A stretch of DNA of 64,000 bases, taken from NCBI RefSeq assembly GCF_030867095.1, contig NC_081824.1:346099703-346163702 (forward strand), written 5' to 3'. The position numbers and the translations under genes are program-made. Of this stretch, positions 35,601 to 47,040 are shown piece after piece (the stretch's first letter is position 1; each line of letters begins with the position of its first letter). The DNA is from Alligator mississippiensis (Eukaryota > Chordata > Crocodylia > Alligatoridae). Under the pieces are notes generated by a model. It ran no database searches. It was not told where the DNA came from and saw nothing but the letters and a program-made list of their open reading frames with translations.

Positions 35601-35960
35601 GCTCCTGTCTAGTTTTTGCAACATGTACATATATTTTCCAAGCCTTGCTTTTTTAATAATAGAGAAGATTTATTACAAGAAACCTGATTACCTGAGCAGT
35701 AGTGCTTTGACAAATGTCTAGTTTTTAAATAATCTCTATAGATCTCCAGGAGTCTAGGAGAACTGAAGTAGAGCTGACCAAAAAAAGTAGCCAAGCATAA
35801 TAAAATGAGAGGTGGGGGTAAAAATAGAAACATAGTTAATGGAATGAAAATGAGAAATGTGCATGATATGCTCCTTTAAGACATCAAGGAATTTTTATTG
35901 GCTGCCTGGCAAAGTAATTCTCCATGTTAAGTTTTGTTTGGATATCAACACTGTCTAGAA
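32612..35960. other. Unique-looking non-coding DNA
   Basis: No gene is seen. Frames such as 33847-34176 (minus) and 34644-34973 (plus) show no domain. The part at about 34380-34960 is free of recognised repeats and has mixed composition; it is flagged in the findings as a possible conserved regulatory element, on texture alone. Confidence 0.4.
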
Positions 35961-35964
35961 ATAA

Positions 35965-36035
35965 AGGATGAAATCTGGTCCCACTGAAGTCAGTGACAAA
36001 ACTCCCATTGGCTTCAATCGAGTTTTACCTGGGGG
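35965..36035. repeat. Old palindromic amniote repeat
   Basis: TCTGGTCCCACTGAAGTCAG followed by TGACAAAACTCCCATTGGCTTCAA matches a short palindromic repeat that is frequent in reptile and bird DNA (CATTGAAGTCAATGG-type core). A related fragment is at about 61505-61580. Confidence 0.5.
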
Positions 36036-36039
36036 GGGA

Positions 36040-36655
36040 TTCGCTTTTTTTTCAGGGAACTAGTGGGGATATGGGGTTATTAGACTCCTTCAAGAAGAGG
36101 GAAGACCTGACTTTTGGAAGACCCTGAATCCTTATGTACCTAGTGTGCAATACTGAAAAATAATTGATCTTCTGAAGTTATTTTAATTGCTGCATTCTGT
36201 CTTCTAACCAAAGTACATGCAAGAAGTCATAGGACCTCCAACTCTGTGTCTTTGGGTACTATTACAGGTAACCTTAAAAACATTTTAAATGTGCACAGTG
36301 TTATGGTGTTATAAAGTTAGAACAGTTTCAGAACAGTCCCAAGTTAAAGCTTAATGCCACCTCAGACCTGCGCAATTGTGACTTGTCACTAGAGGGCCTG
36401 GAGAGCAGGGGCATCAACAGGAGCCACAAATCTATCCTTTTGCCATGGGAGAGGAGAAGGGAGGACATTTTAAAGGTGAAGAAACCACCATGTGTCCTTC
36501 CCTCACTCCACAGCAAACAGGAGCCAACCACAGCTGTGGGCAGGAAGGGGAAAGTCTTGAAACAAAATGGTTTGAAGTGAACAGGGCAGGCAGGGGAGAG
36601 AAATAGAGAGAAAGGAGTGCAAAAAAAAAAAAAAAAAGAATTAAAAAAAGCACCT
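36040..36655. other. Non-coding DNA with A-run
   Basis: No gene recognised; includes an A-run at about 36620-36637. Confidence 0.4.
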
Positions 36656-36659
36656 AAAT

Positions 36660-37460
36660 TCAGTATTGCCAACCCCCAAAGTGGCAAAAATCATGAGAAA
36701 TTCTTAAAAAATCAAGAGATTGGCATGTAAATTATGAGATGCTATTTTTGAAGTGTGTGTTCATGGGGTGGAGCATTATTTCTAAAGGTGTGGGGGGCTC
36801 TGGTTATGTGTGGGATTTAGGGCCCAGAGAGTGAGGGTCCCTGCACACCCTGGCAGGATGTGGGGTACTGTGGGTCAGGAATGAAAGTCAGCAGCAGGGC
36901 TGGGTAGGGTGGAGCTCTGGCAAGGGAGTTAGGAGCACATACACACACAGCACCCATCTGGTAAGTGGAGGGGAAGGGGCACGTGGGCAGATCGAGGCCC
37001 ACATGGTGAGGGAGGGAATGGGGCAGGAGCAGGGCCTGGGGTGAAAGGGGCCGCAGGGCCAGGGTGGGTCATCCAGAGGTGCGGGAAGTGTGGGGGGGAT
37101 ACATCTCCTGCCCACCGGATGGCAGGAACCACACTGGAGTCATGTGGCTGAGCTCCTGGGGCAAAGGCAGGAGGGGACAGAGCCCCACCCCACAGTGCGC
37201 AGCCTGCTTCTGCCCTGCAGGGGGCATGTGACCCCCATGCCTTCCCCGGGGATGTGTGCTGCTGCCAGGAGCTGCATCCTGCCCTGCACCCCTGGATGAC
37301 TGGCCCTGGGAACCATGGACCTCAGCCCCTGCTTCTGTCTCACTCTCTCCCTTACTGTGGGGGCCTCGATCTTTCCTCCTCCCACCCCTTCCCCTCCACA
37401 GACTTACCAGCTAGAAAAATATGGAGATCTGATGGTTCAATCAGGAGATTGTGAGTCAGA
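36660..37460. mobile_element. GC-rich repeat, possibly hAT-like
   Basis: It opens with CAGTATTGCCAACCCCCAAA followed by AAAATCATGAG, like the ends of certain reptile hAT elements. The interior repeats the GC-rich segment found at 5143-5203 and has inverted arms (CGAGGCCCACATGGTGAGGG at about 36993 against CTTACTGTGGGGGCCTCGAT at about 37352). The right end is diverged and no duplication was found, so limits are approximate. Confidence 0.4.
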
Positions 37461-38870
37461 GTTATTTTGAGTTAGAAATCCCAGAGCTGAGACCCAGTGG
37501 GTTTGCTGCATGGATTGGGTAGCAGGGGCGGGAGAGAGAAAGGGGTGCTGACAGAGCCAATTCAAATGAATAGCGGTTTAGTTCAAATTAATACTATAGG
37601 AGAGGTGAGGCTTAGCCATGGTTGAGTGGGTGGGGAGGGAAATACTTGCCCAGTGCTAAAAGCCAATTGCCCATGCTCATTAACTGGCTTTTTAACCCCT
37701 CCCTTTGCACCAATGGCCAGCCAGATGAGTGCATGGAGGTGCTAAATCAAGAAGCAAACTGGTGAGATGCACCTTGGTGTTTAGAGTGGTTAGGGTGTTC
37801 CGGAGTCACACCCCCTGGAAGCTAGGGTTGGTGGGTTGGTTTGGAGCTAGCACCATCCCCCTGGGCAGTAGAGTTCAGAAGGGCTGAAAATTGCCCCTCA
37901 AACAAAGGAGTGAGAAACCGTGGGAAGGGTGCATCCTGGGAAACTGGAAAAAATAAAAGTAGAGTATTTTATCTCCCCAGAGCAGACTAGCAATAACCTG
38001 GAAGGACCTGGGTAAAATGGATCAAAGATAATCCTCACTTGAATTGACATAACTTTAAAACATTTAGAGGGTACTTAGCATAGATTAACACCCTTTAACA
38101 GGGGAATGCTCCCATTTTAAGTGCCTTTATGACAGTTTAAAGGTAAACTGTAACACCACCCTTCCAGGAAAGGTCTATACTGCAATCAAAGCCTACAGTG
38201 TTACAGAGACAAACATGAGCTAGATGTAAATTAGCTATGTTGTGTACCAGTTGCTGTCTAATGAGGACAGCACAGAACTCAGTGCAAGCTAATTTACCTT
38301 ACTGAGTCACTGCATTCTAAGTATGGTCCAATGGTTTGCAAAATATGGCCCGCTGGTAGATACTTTGAAAATTCACATTGCAAAATGAACGGAGAATAAA
38401 CGAGGTGTTCTGAGGGCATCCCCTCTCACCTCCCACCCTCCTGGAATATGAAAGAGTTTGGTTTCCATGCTAAATTTGCCATTGTATATAGTCCATATGC
38501 TCAATCAAGAGGGTATTTTCTTGGTGGTGTCATTTGAACATCATCTCTGTTGATGGCAATCCATTGCTGTAGCAAGACCCTGTTATGCTGATTCCATGAA
38601 AGAGTAGAGGGCATTTAGTAGTGAACTTTTAGATGGTGATCTACTCAAGATGGAGTTTTCGGTTCTGGTTCACCACGCATCTTCATTTGGATATTGTGCA
38701 AAACAGCAGATGCAAACAGCCAATTACAACTTCTTTATTAAGGGTTGCTGGACCTTGAAACAAATAAGGTTCACGGAGGATGCTTTCACCTACACCATCG
38801 GAAGATTAAGCATAGTGGAAAGCCACTTTTCCCCTTCCTGTACCTTACAGCCTTCCCTCTGGTACACAGA
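37461..38870. other. Non-coding DNA
   Basis: No gene or clear element recognised. A composition shift from GC-rich to AT-rich occurs near 37.9 kb. Confidence 0.45.
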
Positions 38871-38872
38871 AG

Positions 38873-40245
38873 ATTCACAGGTTCACACAAGTTTAGGGAT
38901 GGAAGGGACCTCATGAGATCATCAGGTCCAGCCCCCTTGCTCTGGGAAGGAAAGACTGCTGAGGTCAAATAACCCCAGCAAGGTGTGCATCCAGTCTCCT
39001 TTTGAAGATCTTCAGGGTAGGTGCCTGCACCACCCCCACTGGGAGTCTATTCCAGAGTCTCTTCACACGAACAGTGAAGAAGTTTTTCCTTATATCTGGT
39101 CTGAAAACTTCTTCTAGGAATTTATGACCGTTGCTCCTGGTTTTCCCTTGGGGTGATTTGGTGAATAGTTGTTTGCCTAGCCCCTGATGCTCTCCCCTGA
39201 TGTATTTGTAAGCTGCCACCAAATCTTCCTGAAGTCTTCTCTTTTCTAGGCTGAACAATCCCATATCTGTCAGTGTTTTCTCATATAGATTGTTCTTCAG
39301 GCCTCTAATCATATGAGTGGCTCTTCTCTGGGCTCTCTCAAACTTCCCCACATACTTCTTGAAGTGTGGAGCCCAGAACTGGACTTACGACTCTATCTGC
39401 AGCCTCATTAATGCCGAGTAGAGTGGGAGAATAATTTCCTTAGTTTTGCTTGAGAGGCATCACTTGATGCATGCCAGCATACTGTTTGCTCTGCTACCTG
39501 TAGCATCACACTGGTGACTCATATTTATTTTATGGTCAATTATGACCTCCAGGTCTCTTTCAGATGTGGTGCTAGTGTAGCACCACCAAGCCTGGAAGTT
39601 TGTTGTGGATCTTTCCTCCCCAGATGGAGCACTTTATACTTCTTAGTGTTGATCTGCAACTGGTTCTTGTCTGCCCATGTAACTAATCTATCTAGATCTG
39701 CCTGGATCGTCAGCCTACCCTGATGCATGGCTGCACTTCCCCACAGCTTAGTGTCATTGGCAAACTTTTGCCAGTGTGGTTTTCAGTCTCACATCCAGAT
39801 CATCGATCAAGATGTTGAAAAGTACTGGCCCAAGTACGAAACCCTGGGGGACCCCACTGGCTACTTTCTACCAGGTTGACACAGATCCATCTATTCGTAC
39901 TCTCTGGCCCCACCCATCTGACAATTGAATTGTTGAGCCCTTAGTCCCCTAGTTTTGCCTTGAGAGCCTCATGGGACACCAAGTCAAAGGCCTTCCTAAG
40001 GTCCAAGTAAATGATGTCAACCTCATCTCCCTTATCCAGGTGGTAATTAACTTGGTCATAGGAAATGAGGTTAGTCACCTACCTGTGACAAAACTGTGCT
40101 GTCATTCAGAATTTTGCCTTCTACTAGCTTATCGCATATGGACTCCTTGAGAATTTTTTTCAAGGATTTTTCCTGGGATTGAGGTCAGGCTGATTGACCT
40201 GTAGTTCCCTGGGCTTTCTCCTCCCCTTCTTGAAGATGAAGTACT
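38873..40245 (-). mobile_element. Degraded CR1 LINE copy, minus strand
   Basis: The 3' end lies at about 38873 (plus-strand TTAGGGATGGAAGGGACCTC then ATGAGATCATCAGGTCC is the reversed CR1 tail). Frame 39351-38965 (128 codons, minus) encodes the CR1 C-terminus: FERAQRRATHMIRGLKNNLY, FSLEKRRLQEDLVAAYKYI, FFTVRVKRLWNRLP and KIFKRRLDAHLAGV. Frame 39728-39540 carries QADLDRLVTWADKNQLQINT and KYKVLHLGRKD, the region after the catalytic box. Beyond it the reading frame is broken repeatedly up to the IFKKGRR-like segment at about 40230, where another repeat begins. Confidence 0.88.
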
Positions 40246-40748
40246 TCCAGTCCACTTCTGGGTCTGCCGGGGAGTGCATGGGGGGGGGCTGCATCTCCCC
40301 TGGCTCAGCAATTGGCTGTGGGGGGACCCTGGGTGCCCCCCCCAGACCCAGAAGCCCCCGGTCACTGAGCCAGGGGGGGTGCATGGTTGCGGGGGGAGGC
40401 CATGTATGCTCCCCGGTGGACCTGAAAGTGGACCGGAAGTGCTTCTAGTCAACTTCTGGGTCTGCTGCTGAGTGCTCTGGGGAGTCCCTCACGCTCCTGT
40501 GGGATACTCCATGTGCCCCAGCATTGCAGCATTCACAAGCCATCTGCTACCTAGAGGTATGTAGAAAAAACATTTAAAGCTGTGTCTATGTCCAAATCTC
40601 TGAATCTTTCCAAATTGATTCAGAAGGTTCCTATTCAATTCAGAGAGAATAAAGGGTCCTCTGATTCAATTTGGATTTGGAGATTCAGCCACCGAATTGG
40701 GCCAAATCTCTGCCAAATCAGGGATTGAAGTTTGCACAGCCCTAGCAA
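40246..40748. mobile_element. Unclassified repeat adjoining the old CR1
   Basis: Read on the minus strand from 40748 it begins TAGGGCTGTGCAAACTTCAA followed by TCCCTGATTTGG, which is the opening of a widespread reptile DNA-transposon end (AGGGCTGTGCGAA-type). The interior has repeated GATTCAATTTGGATTTGG-type segments. The other end falls in a C/G-rich run with two related blocks (CCACTTCTGGGTCTGCCGGG and CAACTTCTGGGTCTGCTGCT). Limits are approximate. Confidence 0.45.
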
Positions 40749-41227
40749 ACATGTGTTGTGTTCACTAGCACTCTAAACTATGCTGTTTACAGAAAACTGC
40801 ATAACTTAACCTAGCCAATGTCTAGGAATCTTCTCTATCTCTCAGCTGCATAGCTGTGACTTGCCACCAGAAGCTTGGTGAGCAGGGAAGGACTAGGAGC
40901 TGTAGCTGTGAGATGCCAGTGGAGGGCTGATGAGCCAGGATAGGTTTCTGTCTTTGCTCTATGGGTTGGGATGTGAGAGATCCTGGGATACTGGAAGACT
41001 TTATCTTGGGTGGTACATCTGTGGGGAGTAGGCACACCTTAATGGAACAGGAGCTGGGTGGTGTAGATCAGAGATAATCCTTCCCTGGACAGGTGTAACT
41101 TTGAACGACATAATGAGTGCTTAAAACCACTTCAAGGTGTTAATGTGAGGACAATCCAGGGATTAAGAGCTCCAGGAGCTGCCCCAAATTACTGTGTAAC
41201 AAGGCCCTATTACTACCTTATTACTAC
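40749..41227. other. Non-coding spacer
   Basis: No recognised feature. Confidence 0.4.
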
Positions 41228-42728
41228 CGAGGGTGCTGAAGGCACTGGCCGACGTCATTGCAGAGCCACTGGCGGGAATATTCGAATGCTCGTGGCGCAC
41301 GGGCCAAGTCCCAGAGGACTGGAAAAGGGCTAACGTGGTCCCCATTTTCAAAAAGGGGAGGAAGGAGGACCCGGGCAACTATAGGCCGGTCAGTCTCACC
41401 TCCATCCTTGGTAAAGTATTTGAAAAAATTATCAAGGCTCACATTTGTGAGAGCCCGGCAGGACAAATTATGCTGAGGGGAAACCAGCATGGGTTTGTGG
41501 CGGGCAGATCGTGCCTGACCAACCTAGTCTCTTTCTATGACCAGGTTACAAAATGCCTGGACACAGGAGGAGGGGTAGATGTTGTATACTTAGACTTCAG
41601 GAAGGCCTTCGATACGGTATCCCACCCCATACTGGTGAACAAGTTAAGAGGCTGTGATGTGGATGACTGCACAGTCCGGTGGGTGGCGAATTGGCTAGAG
41701 GGTCACACCCAAAGAGTCGTGGTAGATGGGTCGGTCTCGACCTGGAAGGGTGTGGGCAGTGGGGTCCCACAGGGTTCGGTCCTTGGACCGATACTCTTTA
41801 ATGTCTTCATCAGCGACTTGGACGTGGGAGTGAAATGTACTCTGTCCAAGTTTGCAGATGACACAAAGCTATGGGGAGAAGTGGACACGCTGGAGGGCAG
41901 GGAACAGCTGCAGGCAGACCTGGATAGGTTGGACAAGTGGGCAGAAAACAACAGGATGCAGTTCAACAAGGAGAAATGCAAAGTGCTGCACCTAGGGAGG
42001 AAAAATGTCCAGCACACCTACAGCCTAGGGAATGACCTGCTGGGTGGCACAGAGGCGGAAAGGGATCTTGGAGTCCTAGTGGACTCCAAGATGAACATGA
42101 GCCGGCAGTGTGACAAAGCCATCAGAAAAGCCAATGGCACTTTATCGTGCATCAGCAGATGCATGACAAATAGGTCCAGGGAGGTGATACTTCCCCTCTA
42201 TAGGGCGTTGGTCAGACCGCAGTTGGAGTACTGCGTGCAATTCTGGGTGCCACACTTCAAGAAGGATGCGGATAACCTGGAGAGGGTACAGCGAAGGGCA
42301 ACTCGTATGGTCAAGGGTCTGCAGACCAAGCCCTATGAGGAGAGACTAGAGAAACTGGACCTTTTCAGCCTCCACAAGAGAAGGTTGAGAGGCGACCTTG
42401 TAGCTGCCTATAAGTTCATCACGGGGGCACAGAAGGGAATTGGTGAGGATTTATTCACCAAGGCGCCCCCGGGGGTTACAAGAAACAATGGCCACAAGCT
42501 AGTAGAGAGCAGATTTAGACTGGACATAAGGAAGAACTTCTTCACAGTTCGAGTGGCCAAGGTCTGGAACGGGCTCCCAAGGGAGATGGTGCTCTCCCCT
42601 ACCCTGGGGGTCTTCAAGAGGTATCTAGCTGGGGTCATATAGACCCAGCACTCTTTCCTGCAGGGGGTCGGACTTGATGATCTATTGAGGTCCCTTCCGA
42701 CCCTAACATTTATGAATCTATGAATCTA
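41228..42728 (+). mobile_element. CR1 LINE, 5'-truncated, second young copy
   Basis: It begins abruptly within the reverse transcriptase (CCGAGGGTGCTGAAGGCACT, equal to about 8474 in the first copy). It ends with the CR1 tail and ATTTATGAATCTATGAATCTA. It matches the copy at 7674-9990 with only scattered substitutions over 1.5 kb, plus a 12-base loss near the C-terminus and a short deletion in the 3' UTR (after CTTTCCTGC). Same subfamily and same orientation as the first copy. Confidence 0.93.
41233..42642 (+). CDS. CR1 reverse transcriptase fragment
   Basis: A 469-codon open frame lacks everything upstream of the LKALADVIAEPLAGIFE segment. The catalytic motifs remain: VVPIFKKG, YLDFRKAFDTVSH, GVPQGSVLGP at about residue 178 and FADD at 207-210. 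The C-terminus reads LGVFKRYLAGVI: compared with the first copy four codons (RLDE, in the stretch between KR and YLAGVI) are missing. The ATG is internal to the ancestral frame. It has no endonuclease and cannot move alone. Substitutions relative to the first copy include several C-to-T or G-to-A changes, as expected of decaying CpG sites. Confidence 0.9.
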   Translation: MLKALADVIAEPLAGIFECSWRTGQVPEDWKRANVVPIFKKGRKEDPGNYRPVSLTSILGKVFEKIIKAHICESPAGQIMLRGNQHGFVAGRSCLTNLVSFYDQVTKCLDTGGGVDVVYLDFRKAFDTVSHPILVNKLRGCDVDDCTVRWVANWLEGHTQRVVVDGSVSTWKGVGSGVPQGSVLGPILFNVFISDLDVGVKCTLSKFADDTKLWGEVDTLEGREQLQADLDRLDKWAENNRMQFNKEKCKVLHLGRKNVQHTYSLGNDLLGGTEAERDLGVLVDSKMNMSRQCDKAIRKANGTLSCISRCMTNRSREVILPLYRALVRPQLEYCVQFWVPHFKKDADNLERVQRRATRMVKGLQTKPYEERLEKLDLFSLHKRRLRGDLVAAYKFITGAQKGIGEDLFTKAPPGVTRNNGHKLVESRFRLDIRKNFFTVRVAKVWNGLPREMVLSPTLGVFKRYLAGVI

Positions 42729-42890
42729 CCTTTTGTTGCACCACTGATTTTCCTCTTAGGTAACACAGCAAAGGGAATTGATGTCTCTTTGATCTGCATT
42801 TGTGGCACCTTAAAAATTAAGGTGGCACAAATGGGAAATCAGATTATGTCTGTTTCCACCCTTAGGGACACCCAACCTAACTTTGCCTGA

Positions 42891-43025
42891 GGTGGCTCTG
42901 GAACCAGAAGCAGCAGTAGCCATTTTAATGAAGGTTTACGCTCAAGCCAGTAAGATCTGCTACTCAGCAGAGCTCATGAGCCTTGGCACTAATGTGGCTC
43001 TACTGCTTCTGGTTCCAGAGCCAGC
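42891..43025. mobile_element. Short MITE with about 23-bp inverted ends
   Basis: GGTGGCTCTGGAACCAGAAG at the left and, on the other strand, GCTGGCTCTGGAACCAGAAG at the right form near-perfect inverted repeats, followed inside by CAGCAGTAGCC and CAGTAGAGCC. Non-coding. A wider boundary is possible because CCTGAG and CTCAGG flank it (about 42886 and 43045). Confidence 0.7.
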
Positions 43026-43049
43026 AGGTACCATGCTAGCTCAGGTATC

Positions 43050-45697
43050 TCTGCCTTGTAAAAACATACCATTAAGGCCTCTATGATCTGCTTATTTAGT
43101 CAAAGGGGCCTTAGCCAACCATACAGTTTAAGTTTGGTCCAATCCATGGAATCCTCAGAGGCTGTAGAAACTGCTTTCACGTGTTTAAAAAAATACTGAC
43201 ATTTTGGAAAGTGCCAATAGCTCAGAAGTTCTTTAGTCAAACTCTGTTCTTGGCAGATTAACAGAGAGAAAATTTTACAAGATATACCCCTAGCATACTA
43301 GGAAATCAAATATCTACAAACGGGCTTTGAGAACAAAGTTAAACAGACAATGTATATATTTCTTTTAGCTCAGGCTTTGTAAATGTAAATGATCTACATC
43401 TTGTAATTTTTATATGACAGTATCATGGGTGCACAATTTTATGTTGTGCCAGATTTGTGGTTTCTGATTCTAAATCTGTTTTTGGCGCACACATGCACAC
43501 ATACAAATAGAGAAAGGAAATATTTATAGTGTTAAATAAAACTTGTCCACATCTTTAGTGAATGGTTTATTAAGGAAGACTATATGGCAAGCCACAGGAG
43601 GGTGGAATGTAACTTTAGCTTTCTGCATCCACAAAACTCATTTGGAAAAAATAGTGCTGCAAAGGCCTAAAGGAAGAAGAAACATAGTTTGTATTTGTAA
43701 AATAAATCATGCAATTACTCTGAAAGACCAACATGAACTTAGTATGTCTCCATCAGGTCTTTCACTCACAGTGGTTTCATGAGCAGGATGAAGTATGTAT
43801 TTGTGTTGATTCAGGGAATCTATTCTTTATTTTTTGGCTGAACTGTTGGTAGATGAAGCTTAGCAGATGTTGCATTGCAACATTTATTGGACAATTGAGG
43901 CTTAAAGGTAGAAAAAATGAACAGATCAAAACATCCCATAATAATCAGTAGAGCTAATAAAGTTATAGGAATTGCAGGAAAGGATATAAAGTGTGTACTC
44001 AAAAAGTCATGTAAGAAAGACAATTGCTGCCCTCCCCAAATTAGTTCAGCTTTTTATTATTTATATTGTATTGTCCTCCAGTACCTAAATGAAGGCTCCA
44101 TATTACTAGGTGTAACATCAGAAACATTATCTGCCCCGGTCGGCTTACAGTCTTGGTGCCTGGTAGGACTTAATTGGCATAAAAAACAGACAAATGATGA
44201 GGGCTGGTTTGGAAGATGAGGTAGAAAAAAAATTGAAAAGATTTTAACGGAAGCATTCAGCCATATCTCAAGTATTGTCCTGTTGGTGCTACTTGTTGGC
44301 ATTGGAAATAGGTCCCTATAAACCAAAAATATACCAGTGTAATTTCTGTGTGTTCTTTGTAGAACAAGAACCTGTCATTATAGACTACGTCCCTTTATGG
44401 AGTAATTCTCATCAGGGCTACAACATTCTCCAAGACAATGCTAGACTCACATAGGAGGATGATGCTAGTGCTTTGTAATGCTGGCACCTGTTAGAGGAGG
44501 TAGAGAATCGAAGAACAGGATAAGCATACAAAACAGAAGTAAAGAATGAAGATCCAAGACGCATGTAATAAACCACCACCTGAAAGTATATTGCAATAGA
44601 GGGTGCTACAGGTAAGAAGGACAGAGAGAAAGATAAACAAAACAATTGCCATATTACCTGAAAAGAAAAGGCGCATTAATGGTATGTGTGTGTTTGATTT
44701 AAACAAAAAAATTGACACCATAAAAACTTGCTTCTAAAGAAAAGCTTTGGTAGCAGAATGGAGGATATGTAATACAAAAAACATGAAAGCCCTGTATATA
44801 AGGTAGCCATCTTTCAATACACCCATTTTTTTTTTTTTATGTAGGCTCTATTTTTTTAAAGTGTGCATTACATAAAGCTGAGCAGAAGTTCCAGAACTTT
44901 ATATATCTACCTTTCTCTGTTTCCTAAATTTGGACTCTGCTCCAGAAGTAGCAGGCATGGTCCTGATGAGCTGTAACTGCTTTGCGTTAGGACGCTCCCT
45001 GTAACACTTCCACAATATGCTGATTTCATTATGATAACTGGTAAGGGTAGTATAAAGTTTTAATATATAGTTTTATCATGATCGCAAACTGACTTTATGA
45101 AACTTTGTTCATTAGTCTTAGCAAAAACCCAAAAGCAGCACATTCTTGCCAAGTAGAAAACATTTTAATTGAGTATAGTAATACCTAGAAATGTGGTTAT
45201 CAGATTAAGCAAATACTACAACAACGTAAAGGATTTTATGGTGTTTAGAACTGAAGCCAAACAGCAGTTTTATTCTGAATCTTAAGGAAGTGCATTGTGA
45301 TGATTTAAATCAGTGTTTTCAGTGGTGCTGATAACACCATAGTTAGGACATTATTTGTCAAGTAGTAAGTAGCATTTACCTTTGCACATTTAATTTTGTG
45401 TTAACATTTTTAATAACCTAGAATTGCATTTAGTTCTACAAAGAAGTGTTTTATTGCTGGATCCAAAAAAGGATGTAGGTGTCTGGGACTTCGATGGAAT
45501 ACATGTGCCTAAGAACAAAACTGTGATCCTGAATATTTCAGTTCTGTTGCTGCCAAGTTCTGAAGGTGCCTAACCTTTATAGGTGCTTCAATTTTTTACC
45601 ATAATGATCCCCCAATATCTAATGTTCTGGTTTTGTCCATGACTTTGGTTCATGAAAGCTTGCGCTTGCTCTCTGTATATCTTATTTAGTTAGTCTA
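43050..45697. other. Non-coding DNA
   Basis: AT-rich, with no gene recognised. Includes a T-run at about 44828-44840. Confidence 0.45.
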
Positions 45698-45700
45698 TAA

Positions 45701-45943
45701 GGCTAGGCATAGATATTCAAAAGTCCAAGATGGAATTGATCTAAGTTGTGTAGTTGTCTGTAGGTGGTGTAGTTTAGATGAGTAGCAAACAGAACAAACA
45801 TTCACCCTTTAATGGGTGCAAATCTTAGATGAGGTTCCATTATTTTTAGACCAGCCTGCGTGTGCCAAACTTCTGTTCTGTTTTGGGTATAGACTGGTTT
45901 CCAATCACTTATACCAGTAAAAGTATAATGTCTATACCTGGCC
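45701..45943. mobile_element. MITE with TAA target duplication (PIF/Harbinger-type)
   Basis: Left end GGCTAGGCATAGATATT and right end (minus strand) GGCCAGGTATAGACATT differ at three positions. Both sides carry TAA (45698-45700 and 45944-45946), the TWA duplication expected of PIF/Harbinger elements. 243 bp, no coding capacity. Confidence 0.72.
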
Positions 45944-46390
45944 TAAAGGTACATATCTACCCTACCTTCTGTCTTCAGAGGGCTGAGCAACTCAGTCCCT
46001 AGCTGATGCCTAAACCTGCTCAGGATCCAGAAAATAGGTGTTCTTATCACTTATTTCCTCCCAAGGAAGCAAGGGCCAGATCCAAACAATTCTGCTTAGT
46101 GCCAAAGCAGTTCTTAGAGAGAATTCAGATGTCTAGTTCACAAAAAGATCCATTGCAGCAGCTGGAAAACTGCTTATGTATCTCTATTCCTATGCCTGAA
46201 GAAGGGTGATTGTGCCCAAAAGCTTGCTAAGAACATTCTTCCAATTACTCAGTTGGTCTAATAAAAGATATCACATCCAGTCAAAGAACCTCGCCTTCCT
46301 GGGAAATAGTGTATATGGCTTTGAATCCCCTCAGACAGAGGAGGCAAGGTCTACCATTTATTAGCCAAGTGCTCTAAACTCAGAGACAGA

Positions 46391-46450
46391 GTTAACTTAG
46401 ATTGAGTTGGCCATTTTTAGACCAAAATGGCCAACTGAATCTAAGTTAAC
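46391..46450. repeat. Strong 27-bp hairpin plus a third half-copy
   Basis: Arms 46391-46417 (GTTAACTTAGATTGAGTTGG then CCATTTT) and 46424-46450 are reverse complements at 26 of 27 positions around a TAGACC loop. A further diverged half-unit, TCTAACTTAGATTGGATTGG followed by TCATTTTAGAC, lies at about 46467-46496. This looks like the palindromic core of a small DNA transposon. Confidence 0.88.
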
Positions 46451-46506
46451 CCTTCCTCTGAGGTAGTCTAACTTAGATTGGATTGGTCATTTTAGACTGA
46501 TCTAAC

Positions 46507-47040
46507 TGTCCTGAACTTCTGTATAGTTCCAAGTGCTGCCCCAGGGTTGGAAAAGCCCAGCTGTTGGCCCCAGCCTGGGGTCTGTGCTCTTCCTACCCCT
46601 TTACTGGCAGCAGGCTATTTTTGTACCCCCCAACCCTTCCCCACCCCTATACAGACAACGCCCCCCACACCAGCCAGCCCCGCCAACCCGTCCAAACCTC
46701 CCATCCCAAAAGCCATTCTAGGTGCTGGTTTTACTGGGGTTCACCAGTGCTACGAGCTGAGGAAGTAAACTGGGATGGGGAGAGGTGTGGATGGGATGGA
46801 GGGGGTTGGTTTGCCAGGAAAAGGTTGTTCATTTGGGGTGGGGAGATAAAAATAGCCCCTGGTACCAAGATGTGGGAAAGAAGGACATCCTCCCAAGCCC
46901 CTCCACAGACCCCACTAGCCCCCTCGTCCCACCAAAACCTCTTGGACCCCCCTGCCTCCCGGATCCCTGTGACCCTCCCAGGAGTCTGCTTGCCACCACA
47001 ATCCCCCCCAAAACCTCTCAGTCCCCCCCATCCCAACTTA
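46507..47040. other. C-rich non-coding block
   Basis: Runs of CCCC and CCTCCC give several overlapping frames (for example 46564-47046 plus and 46731-47036 minus) that are compositional artefacts. Unclassified repeat content is likely. Confidence 0.4.
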
